From Atkinsonella hypoxylon (lineage: Eukaryota; Ascomycota; Sordariomycetes; Hypocreales; Clavicipitaceae): a stretch of 64,000 bases of DNA. Within the stretch, counting starts at the first letter, position 1. Every line of letters begins with the position of its first letter. The stretch covers positions 186,001-250,000 of the forward strand of contig JFHB01000012.1 in the NCBI GenBank assembly GCA_000729835.1, written 5' to 3'. The notes under the pieces are model-generated. The model worked only from the letters and a program-made list of their open reading frames with translations. It was not told the origin of the DNA and searched no databases. The position numbers were made by a program, and so were the translations under genes. Of the stretch, positions 55,934 through 64,000 are shown in pieces.

Positions 55934-58378
55934 ATGGCCGAAATTTGTGAGAAACCGGACATCCTCCAGAGCCTGTTTAATCACAGCTCAGGAATCAAGT
56001 TCGATGGTGGGTGGCAACAACGGCAACAATTGGTGCCAGAACGCAAACAAGCTAACTTTGCGAAAGCAGATATCGTGGCGCTCTGGCACGAGCATCGAAC
56101 GCCGGTCATCTTGTGTGCACTCGTTGTTCTTGCAGCGATGAGAATATGCCTTCACAATAACAACGAGCGCGAACCGCTCAGGGCGCTGCCAAAGAAACTG
56201 CATAAACAGGTTCTCTTGCAAAATGCAAAGACACAACTTAACGCTGTCGCGACGGAAAAGCCCTTAATCAAACCAGATGGACCGCGCAGAATTAAGGGTG
56301 GAGTGGTCAAAAAACCAGCTGCGGACGACAAGGAGACTCGTGATAAGACTCGACCAGTGAAGATACTTGTGTTTTTCTCCTCGGTCACCACGAAAACGGA
56401 GAAGATTGCGCGCCAGTACCTGGCTACGCTCGAGAAATTTGTTGTCCAACTTTCACAAGACGCTGGTCGCCAAATCCTTAACCCCGAACTTCACGATCTG
56501 GCAGATATCGATTTCGAAGACTTCTTTGTCAGTCCTGCAAAGTCAGCCGAAAATGCCCACCTCATTTATTTATTCCTGTTACCAAGCTACAACATTGACA
56601 CAGTAAACGACACACTTCTCCAGCATCTGGAAGAGACGCACCACGATTTCAGAATCGACACAGCTCCTCTGTCACCGTTGCTTGGCTACTCAGTGTTTGG
56701 ATTTGGAGACAAGGAAGGCTGGCCCGATGAAGCAGAAGGTTACTGCTTCCAGGCGAAGGAGCTTGATAAGTGGATGTCTAAGCTGACTGCTCGTAAGCGT
56801 GCCTACCCTGTCGGTATGGGTGACATGAAGGGTGATCACGCAGAGAGATTCGACGAGTGGGCAACTGGCGTTCAAGAAACCGTATCTCATATCGCCCGTA
56901 ATGGAAGTCTAGGTGAAGGCGTACCTGGCAGTGGAGATGCGATTGAGAGCGACGCAGAGGACATTGTTGAAGAAGACGACGGGGAGGCCTTATTCGTGGA
57001 CGGAAAGTCGGGAGAAGAAAAGGACTCGTCTCGGCCACTAGACGACGTGGAAGATTTGGGGCATATGCTTCGAACATCCAAGAACACACCCGCGGCGAGC
57101 AACAAGAAAACACCCCTCGCCATCGACTTCACATCTTACAGATCAACCACGAAAAAGCGCACGCAAGCTCCCGCCGTAGTCAAAGAAATGGTCGCCAAGA
57201 ACTCGCCCACTTATGCGGCACTCACGAAACAAGGGTATTCCATCGTAGGATCTCACTCTGGAGTCAAGATTTGCCGCTGGACGAAGTCTGCTCTTCGTGG
57301 CCGCGGAAGTTGTTACAAATATTCCTTGTACGGCATCAATTCACACCAGTGCATGGAGACAACTCCTTCCCTCTCCTGCTCCAACAAATGCGTCTTTTGC
57401 TGGAGACACGGAACTAATCCTGTGGGAACAACCTGGCGCTGGGTCATTGACCCTCCCGAGATGATCTTCGAGGGTGTCAAGGAAGGCCATTACAAAAAGA
57501 TTAAAATGATGCGCGGCGTTCCCGGTGTGCGAGCAGATCGATACGCTGAAGCCCTCAAGATTCGCCATTGTGCACTGTCCCTTGTTGGCGAGCCGATCTT
57601 CTATCCCCATATCAACGAATTTCTCGCCATGCTTCACGCCGAGCGCATCTCATCATTCCTTGTCTGCAACGCACAACACCCCGAGCAACTAGCTGCCCTC
57701 AAAGCAGTCACTCAACTGTACGTCTCCATCGATGCATCGAACAAGGATTCCCTCCGCAAGATTGACAGACCTCTCCACCGTGACTTCTGGGAACGCTTTC
57801 AAAAGTGTCTCCGTATACTGCGAGAGAAGCGATTCCGTCACCGTACCGTCTTCCGGCTCACTCTCGTGAAAGGGTTCAACCTTGAAGACGAAGCAGAGGG
57901 GTACGCGCAGCTTGTCGAACAAGGTCTCCCTTGCTTCGTGGAAGTAAAAGGCGTGACATACTGCGGCACATCAACCTCCACGAATGCCGGGCTTAGCATG
58001 TCCAATGTCCCGTTTTACTGGGAAGTGTGTGACTTCATCAGAGCCCTGGAGCAGCGGCTCAAGGCCAAGGGGTTGAAGTATGGCATCGCTGCAGAGCACG
58101 CGCACAGCTGTTGCATTCTGCTCGCCAGCGAGCGTTTCTTAGTGAGCGGCAAGTGGCATACGCATATTGACTATGCCAAGTTCTTCCAGCTTCTTGAGGA
58201 GCGAGGGCCGGATGGTAATTGGACGCCAGAGGATTACATGGGCGAGCCAACTCCAGAGTGGGCTTTATGGGGAAATGGTGGATTCGATCCCAGAGATGAC
58301 CGTGTGGACAGGAGGGGGAGGAAAATTGAGAATGTCGTGGTTCGCGAGGCACCGCCACCTGGAGAGACTCCGCTGTAA
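55934..58378 (+). CDS. TYW1: tRNA 4-demethylwyosine synthase TYW1
   Basis: Radical-SAM enzyme that builds the tricyclic base of wybutosine at position 37 of phenylalanine tRNA after Trm5 methylation. Single exon, 814 residues from the first in-frame ATG (55934). A hydrophobic segment near residues 55-72 (PVILCALVVLAAMRICL) probably anchors the protein in the ER membrane, as in yeast. A flavodoxin domain follows (VKILVFFSSVTTKTEKIARQ; GYSVFGFGDKEGWP), then an acidic linker (DIVEEDDGEALF). The radical-SAM domain has the CX3CX2C cluster in SCSNKCVFCWRHG (C482, C486, C489), with SLVGEPIFYPHINEFL and KGVTYCGTS. The C-terminus holds EHAHSCCILLA and a wyosine-base formation domain (GNWTPEDYMGEPTPEWALWG). 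Confidence 0.96.
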   Translation: MAEICEKPDILQSLFNHSSGIKFDGGWQQRQQLVPERKQANFAKADIVALWHEHRTPVILCALVVLAAMRICLHNNNEREPLRALPKKLHKQVLLQNAKTQLNAVATEKPLIKPDGPRRIKGGVVKKPAADDKETRDKTRPVKILVFFSSVTTKTEKIARQYLATLEKFVVQLSQDAGRQILNPELHDLADIDFEDFFVSPAKSAENAHLIYLFLLPSYNIDTVNDTLLQHLEETHHDFRIDTAPLSPLLGYSVFGFGDKEGWPDEAEGYCFQAKELDKWMSKLTARKRAYPVGMGDMKGDHAERFDEWATGVQETVSHIARNGSLGEGVPGSGDAIESDAEDIVEEDDGEALFVDGKSGEEKDSSRPLDDVEDLGHMLRTSKNTPAASNKKTPLAIDFTSYRSTTKKRTQAPAVVKEMVAKNSPTYAALTKQGYSIVGSHSGVKICRWTKSALRGRGSCYKYSLYGINSHQCMETTPSLSCSNKCVFCWRHGTNPVGTTWRWVIDPPEMIFEGVKEGHYKKIKMMRGVPGVRADRYAEALKIRHCALSLVGEPIFYPHINEFLAMLHAERISSFLVCNAQHPEQLAALKAVTQLYVSIDASNKDSLRKIDRPLHRDFWERFQKCLRILREKRFRHRTVFRLTLVKGFNLEDEAEGYAQLVEQGLPCFVEVKGVTYCGTSTSTNAGLSMSNVPFYWEVCDFIRALEQRLKAKGLKYGIAAEHAHSCCILLASERFLVSGKWHTHIDYAKFFQLLEERGPDGNWTPEDYMGEPTPEWALWGNGGFDPRDDRVDRRGRKIENVVVREAPPPGETPL

Positions 58379-58818
58379 ATTCAATAGATGCAAATTCTCC
58401 ATTCAGTAAGGTCGTTGTCATGGACTGTGGACCACTGGACGTCACATTCCGCCTTTTTTAAAAAAAATTCAGACGCAACCATCGTGTCATGGAGACAACA
58501 TTTGCCTTGGCTAAACCGGACGCCTCTCACCTTCCAAGGCGGTATTATACTGCCGTTAAGAACTGTTTACACAAAGCTCTATACGCAAAGAAAGAGCCAT
58601 ATATATCGTACACAAGGACTTTTTCAAAATTCGTCCCTCCATCCATGATTTTCCTCTCCAGTTATCTACCAATGAATCAATGATGAAGAGCAGCAGCCCG
58701 GGAGCGCAATTGGTAGTGTAAGTGACATGACAGGTTTTCTGAGTAGGGGCGAGAGACATTCTCCTAATGGGCTCCAGATCTAACGCCGATTGAACTTGGT
58801 CCGAGGGGTGGTCTTTAG
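58379..58818. other. Convergent intergenic region TYW1-TOM20
   Basis: 3' flanks only; no gene is seen. Confidence 0.6.
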
Positions 58819-59601
58819 TTAATCGAGACCGACGGTAGGGATATCACCGAGGTTAATGCTACTGGAGCCGGCAGGACGGGAGCGGATATCGAGGGAGGAA
58901 TCGTATGCTATCATTTCTGCGAGGATGTCTAATATGGGCTGTATGAAGAGCGTTAGAGTTGGGCAGTGCCAAACACGGAACCATGGCTTTACACGAACCT
59001 TGGGAACAGTGCTGTCATAGATCTTAATCAGGTCACCTGGTGCAGGGTACACCTTCAGACCCTTGTAGAAAGCAAGAGCAGACTCGACGGCTTTGGAAGC
59101 TTTCCTGCGTGTTAACTGCGACCTGAAAGAAACGAGCTGGAGATGGACAGTACTCACGATCTGAGCTGAGCATTTCTCCAGACATTACCTGCTCATTAAA
59201 GTAGGCCTCACGCTCCTCGACACCGACAGGGAAACCCTCTTCTTTAGCCTCATCGACCCTGGCCTTGATCGCATCCCGTTGAGCACGTGTTGACGCCTCG
59301 GCTTCTTCCTTCTCCGCGCGGACTTGTCTGCGTTCGTTTCGCCTCAAGTCACGGCGGAACTCGGGATGGCTCCGTCGCCTGTAGTCAAAGTAGACGGCGT
59401 AAGCTATCGAGCAGGAGAAAGAGTCATGGTCAGCAAAGAATTCGCCAAGCCCGTCTGGAGTGGCTCGAACGAGGAAGAAGGATCACACAAGTGGCCCTTT
59501 AAGAGAAAGAATTGATATGCGCATGCAATTTCCGACATACCGACGAGGGCTGTGGTGACGGTTGCGACGGTGGCCGTCACTACAGTCGACGTTTGGACCA
59601 T
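58819..59601 (-). CDS. TOM20: Mitochondrial import receptor TOM20
   Basis: Outer-membrane receptor for presequence proteins, 175 residues. Four exons (minus): 59601-59541, 59403-59158, 59099-58999 and 58938-58819; phases 1, 1, 0. The N-terminal membrane anchor (MVQTSTVVTATVATVTTALV) is followed by AYAVYFDYRRRSHPEFRRDL and a charged helix (RRNERRQVRAEKEEAEAST), then EGFPVGVEEREAYFNEQV. The TPR-like receptor fold is PSKAVESALAFYKGLKVYPA and PILDILAEMIAYDSSLD. The acceptor of exon 3 is AAG: only this site gives the conserved PSKA block in frame. A second CAG acceptor 6 bases upstream would break the frame. Divergent from EXO84, 638 bases between start codons. Confidence 0.95.
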
Positions 59602-60239
59602 ATTTTTTTTTTTTTGGACAAAGGGGGATCGTGCAGCCGTTGAGGTGGACAAAACGGACAAGAAGCTGTAGAAGCTATTTCTATCTCTCAACTCGAATGA
59701 CAACCCCAGTGTTACGTGGTGAGATGGGTTGATGAAAGGAGAAGTAGCGGTGCCGAATTCCAGCTGTTGAAACGGACGTTGTTGGAGACGGGAGACGGGA
59801 GTCAGTCTATCTGCAGTTTAGCTTGCGCCCACCCATCAGAAGCCGACTAGACTCTTTTTGTTTTTTTCGCTTTTTTTTTTTTTTTCCCTCGACGACATTA
59901 GGCATGGGCCACGGGTGCCCACTGCCTGCCTGCCTGCCTGCCTGCCTGCCAGCCACCACAGCTGACCAGCCCAGCATATTGTCAGAGCATCGATATCACA
60001 AATGGGAGAGGCGGGAGAACCTCGGCCCTGATATAGCGCCTAACGTTGGTTGGTGCGTGTTTCATGTGAGCGCATCTGGGGCTTTAGCACCACCTCTCAG
60101 GACTCCATCTCCGTTCGACAGACAGGCCACACCGTTTGTCGACAAAACAGCTCGCGAGCTGTCGGCTGGATCAGCCGGATATTAGTCCATTTACCTGAAC
60201 CAGCGATTAACGGCCTTGGTCTTTGTTCATGCTCCCACA
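59602..60239. promoter_or_regulatory. Shared divergent promoter region of TOM20 and EXO84
   Basis: 638 bases between start codons. Contains T runs around 59863-59885 and a CTGC tetranucleotide repeat at 59922-59949. Confidence 0.5.
59922..59949. repeat. Microsatellite, unit CTGC x7
   Basis: Seven perfect copies in the TOM20/EXO84 divergent promoter region. Confidence 0.95.
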
Positions 60240-62411
60240 ATGTCTGAAGAACGAAGCAAGATCTCGCTTCGCAGCGGGAAGAAGCGTAGACCTGGTCGCC
60301 CAACCATCAGCGCCCCGAAACAGATATCTGGTCCTATGCCCAACGATGTCCCCCTCGCAGGTGCCCCTCAGCTTCTACCAGAGTCAGTTCCACGGCCAAG
60401 GCTTCGGCCGCCGCCTATGGCTGGCGGGAAGGTATGAAAGTCCTCTGCTGAGGCACTCATGCTCACTGATGTGCCAAGCAATATCCAGCTGACATTCACC
60501 AGACATCCGACCTTGTCAAACAACGATATTCGACGCGGTTCAATCATCTCCCTACGGAGTTTGATCCGTCCGCGCCCCCGGTGCCATCATTTCCGTCAAC
60601 GGCACAGTACGAGATGAGAGACCAGCAGCGGCCGCCACCATCTCGAGCAGGAGCTGCACCGGTCATCGATATCAAGGCATTGCGCGATCCCAATCTAGTC
60701 CCGGACCAATACGTCTCCGCCGTGCTGGGCGATGCGACAGATGACCAGATTCGAGAGTTTGAGAATTCTCTGCGAAAGTTGAAGAGCCGTGCCGCCGCAG
60801 ACTTGCAGCAGAATATTCTGCAAAATCGAACCCAGTTCATCAAGATCAGCAAAGAAGCCGAGAAGCTCAAGGGCGAAATGCGGGCACTGCGGAATCTTAT
60901 GGCCGAGCTCAAGACAAATACGACTGCCCTTCGAGCGGCATCCATGAAGACTGACGAGGCAGCTACCATATCAGGCGGCGCCCCGCCCGGCTTGAGCAAG
61001 CGAGATAAGCGAAGCTCTGTCGCAGATAGGAGCGCGTTGTGGAATTCGCAAATGCAGGCCTTGTACAAGAACGTGGAGGGTTCTCAAAAGTTCCTGCCGA
61101 ATGCTGCGGGCCGCCATGTTGTTCAGAATGCTGGTCCCTGGGTGGAATTGGACAATGCCACTTATAAGTCCCGGCGAGCCATGCAGATTTTCTTATTAAA
61201 CGATCACCTCCTCATTGCTTCCAGAAAGAAGCGGAAGGTAGACGCGCCAACTGACGCTCGTGGACCCATGGTCAAACTCGTCGCTGACCGCTGCTGGTCG
61301 CTGCTTGATATCGAAGTTGTGGACATGCCCGGTACGGCCGAGTCCTCAGGAGGGAGGAACAAGCTTGCTGACGCGATCATGATCCGAGGTGGTGGCCAAG
61401 AATCTTTCATTTATCGAACAGAAAAGCCGGATGCCGATGAGAAGAAGACATTGCTACTCAACGTGCGGAAAGTGGTTGAGGAGCTACGCAAAGGCTTGCA
61501 ATCAGAGATGGAGGCCCACCACAAGGCTAGAGAAACAATCAATTACTTTGCATCTCGTGACCCAGGGCTCTTGCAAAAGACAGAGCTTCTGGAAACTTTA
61601 TCAGACATCAAGGACATGCTCATTGATGTTGATGGCAAGCAGCAAAACCTGCGCTGGGTGGAGAGCCAGATGGATGAGCTGGACATTGATATTGCTCTCC
61701 AAAAATTCGAGCCCGCTGTCGCTCGGGTGGAAAAGTTGAAGGGCCTTGCCCGAGGTTTAAGAAGCAATCCTGTTGCCCAGGACTTTATTAACTTTAAAGT
61801 GGAAGAGCGAGCTGCTAAGTTGGCCGGTGTCATTATTCGCGAGCTGGAAACTACGCACAATGCTCAGTCTAAGTGTAAGGAGAGAGTCGGTTGGCTTACG
61901 AGACTCGGCTTTGATGACAGGGCACGAGAGGCGTATCTCGCCGCGCGGACTGAAATTATTCACAAGAGGGCCAGGTAAGCATCTTAGAAGAATGCAACGA
62001 ATGCCTTCCCCTCCCCCCCGCCTTATAAGCCAGAACTGACATATTGTTAGACAATGCATCTTTCAGGGGGACCTGCATCAATATATTTGGCAGCTGTCAT
62101 TTGTATACTTTACCATCATTCACAACACTGTGCAGACGTTCCAAAGTTGCTTCCCTCCTCCCATGATGAGTGCCTGTGTTAAGTGGGCTAAGGAGGAAGT
62201 GGAGGCCTTCAATAGGATTCTATCTAGACAACTGAGCAGTACGGAAAGGAACGGGCCAGTTTGGACGCAGTGCATGGAGAGGGCTAAAGAGCATGCCATG
62301 AAGCTGTCGGATGTTGGGCTGGACTTTAAGAACCAGGTTGGCAAAGAGGTAGGGCCAACACCGAAGAGCCCTGATAAAGCAGCTGCTCCCGTGGGGCTGG
62401 GCTTGGCATAA
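60240..62411 (+). CDS. EXO84: Exocyst complex subunit EXO84
   Basis: Exocyst subunit needed to tether secretory vesicles at growth sites. Three exons, 60240-60431, 60503-61974 and 62051-62411; phases 0 and 2; 2025 nt, 674 residues. A basic, proline-rich N-terminus precedes the Vps51/Exo84 N-terminal coiled coil (ALRDPNLVPDQYVSAVLGDA; IREFENSLRKLKSRAAADLQ; FIKISKEAEKLKGEMRALRN). The pleckstrin-homology region follows: GPWVELDNATYKSRRAMQIF then LLNDHLLIASRKKRK, with WSLLDIEVVDMP. The C-terminal cullin-repeat helices are typical (REAYLAARTEIIHKRARQCI then FQGDLHQYIWQLSFVYFTII). The same-strand PP2A gene follows 833 bases later. Confidence 0.95.
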
Positions 62412-63244
62412 GGAAGGTGGTTGATGAGGATTATTTGATACTGAGGATGGATATGTAAGAGCTAATGGAGATGATGCTTACGTATATGGATGAGCTGTTG
62501 GAGACACGAGCTGTTGTTTTGTGAGGTGGCAAATGAGAAGGGCGAGGCAACGATTGATAACTACGAATCTGGTGCTGCAATGCGTCCTGGTCAGCTGGTC
62601 AGCTGCTGAGCATGCTGAGCAGCCAGACGCTTCTGATGGTGTTGATAATGTTGACAATCGTGACAATTGCTCCAACAGCCAGTGAGCGCTGTCTGCATGC
62701 ATCTGTGATCTGTGCTGATAACCAGCGTCCAGGCGCTTCGCTCCTGGGGGAGGGCTGAGCCAGACCAGACCAGATGGCAGTTGCTGAGAGCTACACCCGC
62801 AGCTGCCCACCCTCCCTCCTCCCCTCTATCCCCTCTTCCCCTCTTCCCCTCTTCCCCTCTTCCCCTCTTCCCCTCTTTTCGTCGACGTTGCTCCAGTCAA
62901 CACCGTCAACATCATCTCATCTCCCAGTCCTCCCACCTTTTTTGCATCATCCCTACCCATTGGCGCGACACTATCCCCACGAAACTCATTCGAGAATTCT
63001 TTTCCCGAGGCACTAACGACCAGCCTACTCGCAGCTGTCTCGTTTGTCTAACCCCGACTGTCACGACCCGGCTGGTTATTTTTTTCCTTCTCGCCCACGC
63101 CAACCACCCTGGACCGAGTCTGTTTTCTCCCTGACCTTGCTGCCCAACCGATCGCGACCAAGCTGTGACCGCAACGTCACTTATTCCCCTCTTTTTCACA
63201 TCTTGCTCGACGCTGCGTTGCGAGCAGAGACACATCCTTATATC
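62412..63244. promoter_or_regulatory. Upstream region of the PP2A gene
   Basis: 833 bases with the EXO84 3' flank and a long pyrimidine-rich PP2A leader, including the CCCCTCTT array at 62830-62877. No separate gene is seen. Confidence 0.55.
62830..62877. repeat. Tandem repeat, unit CCCCTCTT x6
   Basis: Six perfect copies of an 8-base all-pyrimidine unit about 370 bases upstream of the PP2A start codon. Confidence 0.95.
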
Positions 63245-64000
63245 ATGGACACAAACATGGAGGACGTTGGCAGGGAGCCGGCCGATGTGTCCCCAGTTGT
63301 CCACGAGCCCGCCACCATCCCCACCCTCGACGGTTGGATCGAAAGCCTGATGAACTGCAAACAGCTCGCTGAGGCTGATGTTCAAAGACTCTGCGACAGG
63401 GTGAGCTATACCCCCACGAATATATGTTGGTTACATAGCTTGCGTTTGACGAGCGTTTGACGTCGCTTTTGAAGCTACGCACCCGATGCTTGGGAGCAGT
63501 TCCGGCCACTCGTCAAGTTACGGATTGCGGGCCGCAGCATCATCGATGCCGACTGTAAATGTGACATGGAATATTCATTTACTGAATTCTCTGCAATGTG
63601 ATAGGCCCGAGAAGTCTTGCAAGAAGAGTCGAATGTCCAGCCTGTGGTATGTATCATCGTCCTTGCTGGTGAAGTGGAATAGCAGTGGTTGTGGTGAGGA
63701 ATCGCGCCTGACAGGATGAACCTAGAAATGCCCTGTCACAGTCTGTGGTGATATCCACGGTCAGTTCCACGATTTGATGGAGCTGTTCAAGATAGGCGGC
63801 CCCAATCCCGACACAAATTATCTATTCATGGGTACGTGTTTTGAGATTTATCTCGGTCTCGAGCCATTGATGGCTGCCTCTAGATACTGACTGTCAACTA
63901 GGTGACTACGTTGACAGAGGCTACTACTCTGTAGAAACTGTCACGTTACTTGTTGCTCTCAAGATTCGATACCCCCAGCGCATCACTATCCTGCGAGGAA
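63245..64000 (+). CDS. Serine/threonine protein phosphatase PP2A catalytic subunit, 5' part
   Basis: Catalytic subunit of protein phosphatase 2A; the gene runs off the window. Visible exons: 63245-63400, 63605-63646, 63726-63831 and 63902-64000 onward; phases 0, 0, 1. After a variable 27-residue N-terminus comes LDGWIESLMNCKQLAEADV, then AREVLQEESNVQPV and KCPVTVCGDIHGQFHDLMEL. GDIHG provides the metal ligands Asp and His, and GDYVDRGYYSVETVTLLVAL (split at its first Gly) the next Asp and Arg. The last visible residues are ITILRG, just before the expected GNHE motif. The match is to PP2A (PPH21/22 type) rather than PP4 or PP6, judging by LAEADVQRLC and NVQPV. About 134 residues are visible of an expected 330. 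Confidence 0.95.

Overview
The window reads as nuclear chromosomal DNA of a filamentous ascomycete. Genes carry several short introns (about 50-130 bases) with GT..AG ends and CTAAC/CTGAC branch sites, and the gene content includes fungal lineage markers (DAD4, DCW1/DFG5, SUR7/PalI family, KapC-type bZIP, fungal TOM20 and EXO84). Protein sequences look Sordariomycete, most likely Hypocreales; this is an impression from remembered homologues, not a search. No bacterial-type operon, CRISPR array, rRNA gene or convincing tRNA gene was seen.

Layout from left to right: HIS5 (3' part), DCW1/DFG5 mannosidase (-), a 4.9 kb gene-poor gap, a GPI-anchored wall protein (+), a SUR7/PalI membrane protein (-), a 3.1 kb gap, a Rab GTPase (+), the ASCC3/Slh1 double-cassette helicase (-), YKT6 (+), a conserved unknown 560-residue protein (-), a 4.2 kb gap, profilin (+), GOT1 (-), a probable MITE, IES6 (-), DAD4 (+), ARP5 (+), KapC bZIP (-), a decayed coding relic, an ochratoxinase-like amidohydrolase (-), pterin-4a-carbinolamine dehydratase (+), ERG25 (-), NCA2 (+), cysteine dioxygenase (+), a HIRAN-SNF2-RING helicase (+), TYW1 (+), TOM20 (-), EXO84 (+), and the 5' part of the PP2A catalytic subunit gene (+).

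Most of these are housekeeping genes. I rebuilt them exon by exon from reading-frame continuity and family conservation, and every complete model closes to a whole number of codons. Several first or internal exons are too short for ORF finding (DAD4 3 nt, ERG25 11 nt, profilin 13 and 16 nt, GOT1 16 nt, NCA2 17 nt). Functional themes are membrane traffic and polarity (Rab, YKT6, GOT1, EXO84, profilin, SUR7), cell wall (DCW1, GPI protein), mitochondria (TOM20, NCA2) and chromatin, DNA and RNA upkeep (IES6, ARP5, DAD4, SLH1, SNF2-RING, TYW1).

No clearly new multi-gene system is visible. The observations most worth following are: IES6 and ARP5, encoding the two partners of one INO80 module, lying 1.3 kb apart with DAD4 between them; a 356-bp palindromic MITE-like element; a 9-base motif (TACTCCGTA) recurring only between genes; a decayed reading frame whose stops all fit C-to-T mutation (RIP); a DAD4 start codon alone in its exon; and two ARP5 introns that are in frame and stop-free.
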